This document shows positions 7,883 through 16,001 of a DNA stretch of 64,000 nucleotides, piece by piece. The notes beneath the pieces were generated by a model. It had not been told where the DNA came from. It saw only the letters and a program-made list of their open reading frames with translations, and searched no databases. Each line of letters opens with the position of its first letter. Positions within the stretch are counted from its first letter, which is position 1. Origin of the DNA: CAYMDP01 sp964389375 (GTDB lineage Bacteria; Bdellovibrionota; Bdellovibrionia; Bdellovibrionales; UBA1609); NCBI GenBank assembly GCA_964389375.1, contig CAYMDP010000001.1:72130-136129 (forward strand), in the 5' to 3' direction. A program made the translations under genes and the position numbers.

Positions 7883-8812
7883 ATGAGTGTAGAGTCTGCG
7901 CAAAAGATGAAGATTTGTATCTTGTCACAAAACGCGAATTTGTATTCGACCGGGCGCTTGGTGGAAGCAGCTGAAAAGCGAGGCCATGAAGTCATGGTTG
8001 TAGATCCTTTGCTGGTTTATATGGACATTACGTCCAACCAACCAACCATTCATTATCGCAAACAAGAGTTGAATGACTTTCATGCAGTTATTCCTCGAAT
8101 TGGAGCTTCCGTTACTTTTTTTGGCACGGCCGTAGTTAGACAATTTGAAATGATGGGTGTGTTTTGCCTGAATGAATCGGTTGCGATCGCACGCTCTCGA
8201 GATAAACTGCGCGCCCTTCAAATTTTGGCGCGAAAGGGAGTGGGCTTGCCTGTGACGGGATTTGCGCACTCTACGAAGATGACCGATGATCTTATTCGAT
8301 TGGTCGGTGGAGCTCCTCTTGTGATTAAACTTCTTGAAGGAACTCAAGGCCGAGGAGTGATCCTTGCGGACACCCAAAGTGCCGCAGAAAGTGTGATCGA
8401 GGCCTTTAGAGGACTTGATGCCTACTTTTTAGTTCAAGAGTATATTGAGGAAGCAAAGGGCTGTGACATTCGTTGCCTTGTCATCGGTGATCGTGTCGTG
8501 GCTTCGATGCAAAGAAAAGCGAAAGCCGGTGAGTTTAGATCGAATCTTCATCGTGGGGGCACGGCCTCAACTGTGAAATTAAGTCCTGAAGAGCGAAGTG
8601 CTGCGGTTCGTGCGGCAAAAGCGATGGGCTTAAATGTTGCGGGTGTCGATATTCTGCGTTCGAAGCACGGCCCCCTTGTGATGGAGGTGAATTCTTCTCC
8701 GGGCCTAGAGGGGATCGAAAGAACCACAGGTGTTGATGTCGCGGGTTTGCTTATGGAATATATCGAGCGAGAAGCTCGACCGAACAGAAATCGAACCAAG
8801 GGAAAGGGTTAA
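7883..8812 (+). CDS. rimK: RimK-type alpha-L-glutamate ligase (ATP-grasp)
   Basis: 309 residues. The N-terminal domain starts MKICILSQNANLYST (ATG at 7910 is an alternative start) and is followed by an ATP-grasp fold: VIKLLEGTQGRGVILA for nucleotide binding, VQEYIEEAKGCDIRCLVIGD, and the metal-binding VMEVNSSPGLEGIE near the C-terminus. RimK adds glutamates to the C-terminus of ribosomal S6 or makes poly-glutamate peptides. It lies between the rimB-like gene and an aspartoacylase-like gene with 2-7 bp spacing, a known conserved trio. Confidence 0.93.
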   Translation: MSVESAQKMKICILSQNANLYSTGRLVEAAEKRGHEVMVVDPLLVYMDITSNQPTIHYRKQELNDFHAVIPRIGASVTFFGTAVVRQFEMMGVFCLNESVAIARSRDKLRALQILARKGVGLPVTGFAHSTKMTDDLIRLVGGAPLVIKLLEGTQGRGVILADTQSAAESVIEAFRGLDAYFLVQEYIEEAKGCDIRCLVIGDRVVASMQRKAKAGEFRSNLHRGGTASTVKLSPEERSAAVRAAKAMGLNVAGVDILRSKHGPLVMEVNSSPGLEGIERTTGVDVAGLLMEYIEREARPNRNRTKGKG

Positions 8813-8814
8813 GT

Positions 8815-9834
8815 TTGAGTCATCTGAATTTTGCTGGAGAATCTGTCGCTCCTGGTGAAACCAAGCTCATCAATCTTTCTATTGCGAAGCTTTACGATTC
8901 GACCGAGATGAAGATTCCAATAAAAGTCATTCGCGGCAAAGAAAAAGGCCCCATCCTTTTTGTGAGTGGAGTTATCCACGGTGATGAGATCAACGGGGTA
9001 GAAATTGTCAGAAGAGTTCTTAGACAAAGAATATTAAGTCGCCTTAAGGGCACACTGATCGCAGTCCCTATCGTTAACGTTTTTGGCTTTAATACTCAGT
9101 CCCGTTATTTGCCCGACCGAAGAGATTTGAATCGATGTTTTCCGGGCACACCAACTGGATCTTTAGCCTCAAGACTTGCGCATATTTTTATGACAGAAAT
9201 CGTGGATAAATCGACTCATGGGATTGATCTTCATACGGCCTCAATTCATCGAAAAAATATGCCTCAGATTCGAGCCTGCTTGGATCATAAAAAGACCGAG
9301 GCTTTTGCGAGAGCCTTTGGCGCGCCGGTGATTTTAAATTCTTCGATTAAAGATGGATCATTAAGGCAGGCGGCCCTAGAAAAAAATATTCCCATGCTTG
9401 TTTTTGAGGGCGGAGAGGCTTTACGTTTTGATCACCGCGTGATTCAAGCCGGAGTCGATGGGGTTTTGTCCGCAATGAAGGCGATCGGAATGCTCGATGA
9501 ACCTGGAGATAGTTCTCTAGATGAAAAACAAACCTATGTGGCCAACTCAAGCTTTTGGATTCGAGCCCCTCAAAGTGGAATTTTGCGGCGTAAGATCTCC
9601 CTCGGTCAGCCGGTCAAACAGAATGAAGTCTTAGGGATTATATCGGGACCTCTTGGAGAAAATGCGATTCACATCAAAGCGCCTCACGAAGGGCTTTTGA
9701 TCGGAAACTCAGTTCTTCCTTTAGTTAATCGAGGGGACGGCATTTTTCATTTGGCTACTTTTGATCGGCTTTCAGAAATGGTCGAATCGGTCGAGCTTTA
9801 CGGCGAAGATCTGATCGATGTTCCGCCACGATAA
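8815..9834 (+). CDS. Succinylglutamate desuccinylase/aspartoacylase family protein
   Basis: TTG start 2 bp after the rimK stop. 339 residues of the M14-like AstE/AspA superfamily. The Zn-binding HGDE of GVIHGDEINGVE is at about 45-52, substrate Arg in DRRDLNRCFPG, the third zinc His in GIDLHTAS and the catalytic Glu in VFEGGEALRFD. The C-terminal ~90 residues form the barrel-like domain seen in this family (RAPQSGILRR, LGIISGPLGENA). These deacylases release acyl groups from acidic amino acids. In the rimK context it may act on RimK products or N-capped glutamates (inference). Confidence 0.88.
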   Translation: MSHLNFAGESVAPGETKLINLSIAKLYDSTEMKIPIKVIRGKEKGPILFVSGVIHGDEINGVEIVRRVLRQRILSRLKGTLIAVPIVNVFGFNTQSRYLPDRRDLNRCFPGTPTGSLASRLAHIFMTEIVDKSTHGIDLHTASIHRKNMPQIRACLDHKKTEAFARAFGAPVILNSSIKDGSLRQAALEKNIPMLVFEGGEALRFDHRVIQAGVDGVLSAMKAIGMLDEPGDSSLDEKQTYVANSSFWIRAPQSGILRRKISLGQPVKQNEVLGIISGPLGENAIHIKAPHEGLLIGNSVLPLVNRGDGIFHLATFDRLSEMVESVELYGEDLIDVPPR

Positions 9835-9849
9835 ATAAACGGAGCTAGA

Positions 9850-9871
9850 GCCCGACGCCAGTGCTTCGGGC
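9850..9871. terminator. Possible weak bidirectional terminator hairpin
   Basis: GCCCGA (9850-9855) pairs with TCGGGC (9866-9871) across a 10-nt loop between the convergent aspartoacylase-like gene and the small lipoprotein gene. There is no good T-run on either side, so this is weak. Confidence 0.25.
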
Positions 9872-9881
9872 CCATGGATTG

Positions 9882-10085
9882 TTACTCAGACTTTGCCTCT
9901 TCTTTTTTGTCGTCTTTTTTATCTTCTTTGGCTTTGTCTTCACAACAAGCCTTTTTCTTGTCCTTCATTTCACAAGACTTAGAGTCACATTTTTTAGCCA
10001 TATCTCCACCGCAACACTTTGACTTAAATCCGTGTGCGCAAGAGGTCAGCATCAATACCGTAAAAGCCAGAAGGATGTTTTTCAT
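9882..10085 (-). CDS. Small Cys/Lys-rich lipoprotein
   Basis: 67 residues starting at ATG 10085, chosen because GGAG lies 7 nt upstream (an ATG at 10097 has none). Lipobox LTSC (Cys ~16), then a tail with CC, CDSKSC and CC motifs (seven further cysteines counted by eye are within ~35 residues) and a KDDKKEEAKSE end. The cysteine clusters suggest metal binding or extensive disulfides at the membrane surface. It does not match metallothionein families I know. Confidence 0.65.
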   Translation of the reverse strand: MKNILLAFTVLMLTSCAHGFKSKCCGGDMAKKCDSKSCEMKDKKKACCEDKAKEDKKDDKKEEAKSE

Positions 10086-10246
10086 TTTGAACTCCATTTT
10101 ATTAATAGACCATCGGTGCTTAACCTTAATAGTTTCTCACAGGTCTTTGACCAGGACAATCTTGGCCTCGGTATAATACTCTGCTTCAATAGGTGGCTTA
10201 GGGCTCAGAAAAAAGGAAATGACTTATGCTGAAGATCCGCTAGCAT

Positions 10247-11224
10247 TTGGGCATGTCTAAAATCCCAGTGCTTAAAGTTGAAGAAGTCCTTAATAAATTG
10301 GCCGAAAGCGAGAGAACTCGCCTAGCCGAAGGGCACTCTAAAAAATATTTAGCCATGTACTCCAGTTGGTATGGCGGGATAGTTACTGAATCTTCCTTAA
10401 TGCTGGCGCCAATGGACGATCATATGGTCCATAGGGGTGATGGGATATTTGAGGCCTTTCGCCTCCTAGAGGGGGGGATTTTCGACTTTTCTGGTCATAT
10501 GGATCGGCTTAAAATCTCGGCTGAATCGATAGATCTTAAGTGGCCCAAGACCCAAGACGAAATTAAGGAAATATGCATAGAGCTTGCTCGGGTTGCGGCT
10601 GTCCGTGAGGGGACCTATCGACTTTTTGTCTCAAGAGGTCCGGGGAGTTTTTCGCCAAACCCCTACGAGAGTGTGGGCTCTCAGCTGTATATTATTTTAA
10701 CCCAAGCGGCTCAGGTTCCTCAAAAATGGATCGATGAGGGAGTAAAATTGATCCTTAGCAAAATTCCCGTGAAAGAGGGTTTGTTTAGCCGAACAAAAAG
10801 CTGCAATTACCTTCAGAATGTATTGATGAAAAAAGAATCTGTCGATTGTGGGGCGGACTTTTCGATTGGCTTGTCGCGAGAGGGTCTTGTGACTGAAGGG
10901 CCAACTGAAAACGTCTTTTTGGTTAGCCAAGACGATCGTTTATTGGCTCCAGAGTTTGATTATATACTAAAGGGTACAAGCCTGTTGCGGGTCATGGAGC
11001 TTGCAAAAAAATCGGGCAAGTTTACTGAAGTCTCGACTCGTCCACTTGGACTGGATGATTTTATGCAGGCCAAAGAGGTTATGATGGTCGGAACGACAAT
11101 TGGCGTCTTGCCCGTTCGACAGTTTCAGGAAAAGCATTACACAGAGCGATATTACGCTAAATTTTTACGCGAACTCTTAGAGCAGGATACTCGCCATAAC
11201 CATCTCCTTAGAGTTTCCCTTTAA
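10247..11224 (+). CDS. Class IV PLP-dependent aminotransferase (branched-chain aminotransferase or aminodeoxychorismate lyase-like)
   Basis: 325 residues with the fold-IV pattern: HRGDGIFEAFRLLEGGIFDF near residues 65-84, LFVSRGPGSFSPNPYES, the PLP-lysine region SRTKSCNYLQNVLMKKES at about 184-201, and LVTEGPTENVFLV, which contacts the cofactor phosphate. IlvE, Dat and PabC share these motifs and cannot be separated here. The TTG at 10247 or the ATG at 10253 may be the start. It appears to be transcribed alone. Confidence 0.85.
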   Translation: MGMSKIPVLKVEEVLNKLAESERTRLAEGHSKKYLAMYSSWYGGIVTESSLMLAPMDDHMVHRGDGIFEAFRLLEGGIFDFSGHMDRLKISAESIDLKWPKTQDEIKEICIELARVAAVREGTYRLFVSRGPGSFSPNPYESVGSQLYIILTQAAQVPQKWIDEGVKLILSKIPVKEGLFSRTKSCNYLQNVLMKKESVDCGADFSIGLSREGLVTEGPTENVFLVSQDDRLLAPEFDYILKGTSLLRVMELAKKSGKFTEVSTRPLGLDDFMQAKEVMMVGTTIGVLPVRQFQEKHYTERYYAKFLRELLEQDTRHNHLLRVSL

Positions 11225-11233
11225 ATAGTCTTC

Positions 11234-11261
11234 TTGACAGTTCTGGGAATTCCCATAGATT
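11234..11261 (+). promoter_or_regulatory. Candidate promoter with a palindrome in the spacer
   Basis: Consensus -35 TTGACA (11234-11239), a 16-bp spacer and TAGATT (11256-11261) precede the lipoprotein at 11294. The spacer contains the perfect 12-bp palindrome TGGGAATTCCCA (11244-11255), where a repressor would block polymerase. Confidence 0.5.
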
Positions 11262-11293
11262 TATGCCTTAAGCTCTTATTAGGAGAAAAGTGA

Positions 11294-11548
11294 ATGAAAT
11301 TAGCAGGTTTGATGAAGTTGTTCTCAGTCAGTGTGATTTTGTCTTTGTTTGTAGTGGTTTCTGGTTGCAGTCAGTGCAGCGAGAAAAAGAATTTGGAATC
11401 GCCTGAGGCGATGGAGATGTCTGAAGATCCAGCTGGTGAAGAGGGAATGCCGATCGTTGATGAAAGTCTTCCGCCCGATGGTGAAGATCTTCCTCCAAGT
11501 GAAGAAATGCCTCCTTTTGAAGAAGAAGGCACTCCTAGCGCAGAGTAG
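11294..11548 (+). CDS. Small acidic lipoprotein, unknown
   Basis: 84 residues, Shine-Dalgarno AGGAGA before ATG. Signal peptide with lipobox VSGC (Cys25), then QCSEKK and an acidic, proline-rich disordered tail (EDLPPSEEMPPFEEE). Its acidic tail resembles those of the small exported proteins at 6705 and 7053. It ends 2 bp from the end of the convergent 11551-13503 gene, so no terminator fits between them. Confidence 0.7.
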   Translation: MKLAGLMKLFSVSVILSLFVVVSGCSQCSEKKNLESPEAMEMSEDPAGEEGMPIVDESLPPDGEDLPPSEEMPPFEEEGTPSAE

Positions 11549-11550
11549 TT

Positions 11551-13503
11551 TTATTTAGTTCCTGGACCCGAAGCCCCAGGGCCACTGCCTGGGCCTTCGC
11601 CGGCTCCAGCTGGAGATGCAGATCCTGCAGATCCACCATCTCCGCCGCCACCACCCATATCCACAGTGGAAGTCGGGCAAAGTCGAGACTGATTCGAAGA
11701 CTTAGAATCAAGTCCGCAAGATTTTCTGATTAAAGATCCAACCTTCAGCTCTTTTGCGTTTTGCACCATCTTTGGTGTGAGCGCGAGTCGGGCAGGCTTA
11801 TATGGATCGGGCTTTTCTACTTGGACACCATCCTTAGAAACATCTCTTTCAACTCCACGTTGATGCTTGAAATGGTCCCAATCTGAAGTTTTTTTGCAAG
11901 CCAAGGTCAGTGGAGAGTAGTCAATCGTCGCAACAAGCTTATTCGCACAGGTTGCCATAGGCGCGATATTGGCCTTCGGATATAGATCCGAAGTTTCTGG
12001 GCCGTAGCCATTCGATTTTAGGGCTTGTTGAAAGCGAAGCCGTCTTTCGATCAATGAAGCTTTGTTAAAGCTTGGATCGTTGAAGAGCTGCTTTAAGAAG
12101 GTCATTCCGCGCAGATCTTTTAAACCGAAGTGTTCGATGATGGCTCTTTCGTCTGAGGTGGTTCCAAACAATTTAGAAGTATTCGGGACACTTCGTCCTT
12201 CAACGAAATCTCGGATCTTTGGATTTTGCATTAGGTTTTGAGAAAGAGGGAATTCATCGTTACTACAAACTCCGTAAGCATCAACCATATCGGCAACTCG
12301 ACTTAACAAGGCCTTTTGGTTGACCACACCTTTAGAGGTGTCTTGATGATCACCATACATCTGAGCGCCAAGGGCAAGGAAGCTAATCCAGTTTTCATAG
12401 TCACCACCACCAGCACTGGTGCGCACACTACAGATCGCGCAGGCAAAAGCAGGGCGATCTTTCATTTCTTCCATACAAGTTGCATAGTGATCAATCGGGG
12501 GTCTACGGCATACGACTATGCCTGGGCATTTTGTTCTTTGTTCAATTTCGGCAGGGCCTCGAGGGATGTCGGGAACTTCCTCGACGACATCTTCGAATTT
12601 ACCAATCAGGCGACCAAGAGCTTTACATTCTTCAACCTGACGACCGACACCCTTGTTGCTGTTTAATGCATTTTCGAAATCTTTTCCGCAGTACTTCCAA
12701 AAATCCGCTTTTCCGCCACCAGCAGTCTCGATCATCGAGAAGTCGTCAAAAGATTTTTTTAGGTCTTCAAAGAATTTCTTCCATTCAGCTTTTTCAGCTG
12801 GATTTGCATTTGCGGCTTGAAGTCGGGCTTTGATGACATCCTGAACCGTTCCGCCAAGTTTTTGTTCAAATGCGCGAACACAGCGTTCTGTAATTCCAGG
12901 AGTTCCGGTGGATGGGTTGTAGTTTTGAGGAACGCGGTCAACGCACAGTTTTTCTGCGGATTTTCCCGGCATCGCTCGGTTAAACAGCATCGAATTACAT
13001 TCAACAGCTTCTCGTCCAGAAATGCGGGGACAAGATCCCACTCCGCGGGGTTGACACCTTAAGTAACCTCCTGAAGCCTTCTCGTATTGACTGGGAGATC
13101 CTGCATACAGACAGTAGTTGCCAACTGTACGGTAGCTTTGATTCTGTGCTTCCGCTCGGTTTAGGAATTGTTCGAAAAGAAACTGAGCCGAAGATTTATT
13201 TTTTTTCCGTTTGCCGGACTTTTGCTCGGCATAGTCTCGAGCATCCTGCATCGTCTCAAGTTGTGCGACAAAATTTTGTAAGAATTGAATGTATGCGACT
13301 TGATCATTGATCGGCATTTTAAAAAGTTGGTCTGCAGTTAAGACGTAATCCGAAAACTTGGGGCTTTTCGTAGAAGTTTTTGCGGCTGTGCTTTTTTTCG
13401 TTTGTGCAAGAGCCTGGTTCGAGGTGAAGCTCGAGCTCAGTAAAACTCCTAAGCCGATAAAGAAAAAAAATAATAGTTTGAATTTTCGCGTGGCTGTCTT
13501 CAC
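11551..13503 (-). CDS. Large secreted Cys-rich protein of unknown function with Gly-rich C-terminus
   Basis: GTG start at 13503 with GGAGGAG seven bases upstream; signal peptide about 1-33 (ending ALAQ). The 650-residue product has a Lys/Thr/Ser linker, a helical region (QVAYIQFLQNFVAQLETM), and about twenty cysteines grouped as YCLYAGSP, LRCQPRGVGSCPR, CPGIVVCRRPP, FACAICSVRT and others, suggesting periplasmic or extracellular disulfides. The final ~35 residues are Gly/Ala/Ser/Pro-rich (GGGGGDGGSAG..GPGASGPGTK). No family recognised. The Cys spacing around CMEE and CAIC could bind metal, but there is no evidence for haem (no CxxCH). Confidence 0.75.
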   Translation of the reverse strand: MKTATRKFKLLFFFFIGLGVLLSSSFTSNQALAQTKKSTAAKTSTKSPKFSDYVLTADQLFKMPINDQVAYIQFLQNFVAQLETMQDARDYAEQKSGKRKKNKSSAQFLFEQFLNRAEAQNQSYRTVGNYCLYAGSPSQYEKASGGYLRCQPRGVGSCPRISGREAVECNSMLFNRAMPGKSAEKLCVDRVPQNYNPSTGTPGITERCVRAFEQKLGGTVQDVIKARLQAANANPAEKAEWKKFFEDLKKSFDDFSMIETAGGGKADFWKYCGKDFENALNSNKGVGRQVEECKALGRLIGKFEDVVEEVPDIPRGPAEIEQRTKCPGIVVCRRPPIDHYATCMEEMKDRPAFACAICSVRTSAGGGDYENWISFLALGAQMYGDHQDTSKGVVNQKALLSRVADMVDAYGVCSNDEFPLSQNLMQNPKIRDFVEGRSVPNTSKLFGTTSDERAIIEHFGLKDLRGMTFLKQLFNDPSFNKASLIERRLRFQQALKSNGYGPETSDLYPKANIAPMATCANKLVATIDYSPLTLACKKTSDWDHFKHQRGVERDVSKDGVQVEKPDPYKPARLALTPKMVQNAKELKVGSLIRKSCGLDSKSSNQSRLCPTSTVDMGGGGGDGGSAGSASPAGAGEGPGSGPGASGPGTK

Positions 13504-13871
13504 AAGACTTCTCCTCCGGTTTTGGAATTCCGAATGAATTTATAGAAATTTAATTTTCTATATCTATATTATCGTAACAAAGAGTCGAATTCTTCAGCAG
13601 AAATTCTTAAAATCCCATTGTATTTTGAAAAAATTGGACCACCTAAGGTCGGGGCGAGGATTAAATAAAATTAATTCCTAGACCTAAAGCGAGTCCATAT
13701 TCAGGACCAATATCCAAAGTCTTTCTTAGAATTCCGATTTCCCAAAATTTTCGGTGTAAGGAGAGGTGGCACTGGTTTGATCAATCAAGAATGTAAGTCA
13801 GTTAGCAAATATTATAAAATTCATCTGCTGCAATGATGTCTGCAATGCAACTCCGACGGAGTTGCCTTGAG
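13504..13871. other. Intergenic region upstream of the Cys-rich secreted gene
   Basis: No gene is seen. An AT-rich inverted repeat (TATAGAAA/TTTTCTATA-like, 13541-13562) followed by TAATAT-like sequences on the minus strand probably marks the promoter of the 13503 gene. At its far end lies the 19-bp palindrome described separately. Confidence 0.4.
13847..13865. repeat. Palindromic repeat, copy 1 (3' of the TSP1/VWA gene)
   Basis: GCAACTCCGACGGAGTTGC, a 9-bp inverted repeat around one base, 6 bp beyond the stop of the TSP1/VWA gene. With flanks (GGCAACTCC..GGAGTTGC then ATTGCAG on the minus strand) it matches the element at 25291-25320. It could act as a transcript-end hairpin, but no T-run follows. 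Confidence 0.6.
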
Positions 13872-15668
13872 TTAATTGGGGCAGTTGTAATTGACGGTCA
13901 CTCGGGTTCCTTCTGGAAGGGCCGGGTTAAACCGAAGATCACGTCCAGAGACTGTCGCTTGAGTTGAAAAGTTTGGACTGTAAGTGATCTGAGGGGTCCC
14001 AACTGGCGTGCAATCTAAGCGAAGGCTTGGAAGCGAGTTTTGAATTCGGTCCTTAATATAAACCAAATTCGCAGTGTAGTCGGCGGCACAAATGCTTCCC
14101 GAATATCCTCCCGTTGAATCTGAAAGCTGCTTATATAGACGGCCCGGGAAGGACGGTGTCCCTTGTCCATCTTGAGAAGCTTCACAAGCATAGTCTCCAG
14201 GTTTGACGATAATTGAGTTAAAGGTCAAAGGCTTCACATAGCCACTTCTATTGAATTTGCTTGCCACATTGTTGATTAAAGACTGGGGTTGATTTAGCGA
14301 ATCGAGAGGTCTGTACTGCTCGGGGCTTAGATGTTGAAGGCCGCCCACGCTGCGCTCGTCTTCATCAGAAATCAGAATTACGGATAGGGCCGCCTGTGCG
14401 CGAATACAATTATATCTAGCATTATCATTCACATTTAAGTTTGCCGTTTTAATCCCTTGCTCGTCGGTACTTCCAGCACTTCCGCGCGTGATTAGGGAAA
14501 TTGTGTTGTTTAAAACACTTTGTTTATTCGGAGTCGCTCGATTCATAATCCACTGAGTTCCAAGGCCTGCAAGGTAGACGGGGCTGCCGTTGTACCAGCT
14601 GACATTGGTTCCGGTGATACAGATTTGATAATCTAAATTTGAAGCTTCAAGGTTTGCAATAAACCCACCCATTCTACTTGATAGCTTTGCAGCGTCTGGA
14701 GCCATAGATTCCGAGTCATCAATGATCAAAAGAATGTCGACTTTATTTGAGTAGTGGGGGACGGTGTGAGTTGTTGTCACCGGACGGGTTGTCGGAGGGC
14801 AAGCCTGCGTATTACAAGCCTGTTGACTGGCTGGGGCAGTTCCAGAGCAAGACGATAAAACAACAGCCTGTCCATCGCTGCGTTGGCAGGTCACAGACCT
14901 TGTTTGAATTCCGCTGCCACAAGTTTTCGAACAAGTGCTCCAGGCACCGGTTAGCCAAGAGTAGGTGTAATCAGGATTACAGGCTTGAGTGTTACAAGCT
15001 TGGCTTGCGGCCGGCTTTGGAGTCGCACTGCAGAAGGAATCTGCAACCTGGCCGCCGTCATTTCGTCGGCACACAACTGTTCGAGTTTGAGTTCCACTTC
15101 CGCAATCCTTCGAACAAACTCCGAAAGCACCAAGATCCCAAGCGTAAGTGTATTCAGGAGGGCAGGCTTGAGTGTTACAGGCTTGTGAGGTCCCTGGCTT
15201 TGGAGTCGGACACTGGGCATCTGCTACAGTTTGGTTTGAGCTATTTTGACAAATGACATTTCGAGTTTGAGTTCCGCCTCCGCAAGTTTTATTACAAGCT
15301 CCGTAATCGCCGATATTCCAGTTAAAGGCGCCAGCGCAAGCGTTTAGGTTACATTGCTGAGAGGCAGCGGGTTTTTCTCCAGTACAAAATGTGTCGGGGA
15401 CAGTGACAAGATCTTCTCTTTGGCAAACAACAGTTCGGGTTTGAGTTCCGCCGCCGCAGGCTGCAGAACATTGTTCGAAAGATCCGGTAATCCAAGTGTA
15501 GGTTAGATCAGTCGGCACGATGTCGTTACATTCAGCGCCCTTACAGGCTTTTGCAGCTTCGGGAACCGAAGATTGGAAGGCCACTCGAGAACAGCCCATC
15601 GTCAGCAGCAGCATCCCAAGAAATGAAAGAAGCTGGAGTTTGTTAAATCTTTTAACTTTCGACTGCAT
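13872..15668 (-). CDS. Lipoprotein with four thrombospondin type-1 repeats and a VWA domain
   Basis: 598 residues. Lipobox LTMGC (Cys26), then four TSP1-type repeats at about 57-111, 116-169, 175-230 and 236-290. Each has the W..G.(F/Y/W)..C...CG.G.QTR.V.C core and ends in a C(N)xxAC pair. A Thr/Pro linker leads to a VWA domain (~308-560) with a complete-looking DxSxS MIDAS (Asp317, Ser319, Ser321) and ISDEDERS further on. The C-terminal ~60 residues are unassigned. TSP1 and VWA are adhesion modules; a surface or periplasmic binding role is inferred. The same two modules make up apicomplexan TRAP adhesins, in the opposite order. Confidence 0.85.
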   Translation of the reverse strand: MQSKVKRFNKLQLLSFLGMLLLTMGCSRVAFQSSVPEAAKACKGAECNDIVPTDLTYTWITGSFEQCSAACGGGTQTRTVVCQREDLVTVPDTFCTGEKPAASQQCNLNACAGAFNWNIGDYGACNKTCGGGTQTRNVICQNSSNQTVADAQCPTPKPGTSQACNTQACPPEYTYAWDLGAFGVCSKDCGSGTQTRTVVCRRNDGGQVADSFCSATPKPAASQACNTQACNPDYTYSWLTGAWSTCSKTCGSGIQTRSVTCQRSDGQAVVLSSCSGTAPASQQACNTQACPPTTRPVTTTHTVPHYSNKVDILLIIDDSESMAPDAAKLSSRMGGFIANLEASNLDYQICITGTNVSWYNGSPVYLAGLGTQWIMNRATPNKQSVLNNTISLITRGSAGSTDEQGIKTANLNVNDNARYNCIRAQAALSVILISDEDERSVGGLQHLSPEQYRPLDSLNQPQSLINNVASKFNRSGYVKPLTFNSIIVKPGDYACEASQDGQGTPSFPGRLYKQLSDSTGGYSGSICAADYTANLVYIKDRIQNSLPSLRLDCTPVGTPQITYSPNFSTQATVSGRDLRFNPALPEGTRVTVNYNCPN

Positions 15669-15736
15669 AAGGATTCCCCCTTCTAGAGAACTGTCTATGA
15701 GTCTATCAGATACAAAGCCAGTGCCACTCGGGATCT

Positions 15737-15780
15737 AATATAAGGTAGAGAGATCATGACTTTCGTCTCAGTCTGAGACG
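15737..15780 (-). promoter_or_regulatory. Candidate promoter/operator of the TSP1/VWA gene
   Basis: Minus-strand -10-like TATATT (15737-15742). A 17-bp palindrome CGTCTCAGTCTGAGACG (15764-15780) covers where the -35 would be. No good -35 hexamer is visible, which is consistent with an activator- or repressor-controlled promoter, but this is speculative. Confidence 0.3.
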
Positions 15781-15928
15781 GCGCCATTTTTTGTCATTTG
15801 TGCGCCTAGACCTTAGTCGTCAGCACTAAGACACACAAAAATGGTTTAAGTGGTCAAACTTTTAGGCCAGCCCGAACACGAAACCGAAAATTTCGCGAGT
15901 AAGAATCTTGATTGGAGTTATTTAAGAA

Positions 15929-15960
15929 CAAAAAAGCCGACTGTGATTCACAGTCGGCTA
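15929..15960 (-). terminator. Rho-independent terminator of the triplet-repeat protein gene
   Basis: AGCCGACTGTG (15935-15945), loop ATT, CACAGTCGGCT (15949-15959): a perfect 11-bp GC-rich stem. On the minus strand it is followed by six T residues (15930-15935 as A on plus). It lies 42 bp after the stop of the 16002-18570 gene. Confidence 0.9.
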
Positions 15961-16001
15961 AGTAAAACCTAGATTTGTAGGTCGGTCGATCAAAAGTCCG
16001 A

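Noticed and set aside
15764..15800. Plus-strand rho-independent terminator (palindrome followed by T-run)
   Set aside because: No plus-strand gene ends there, and the T-run is separated from the stem; an operator for the minus-strand gene is more plausible.
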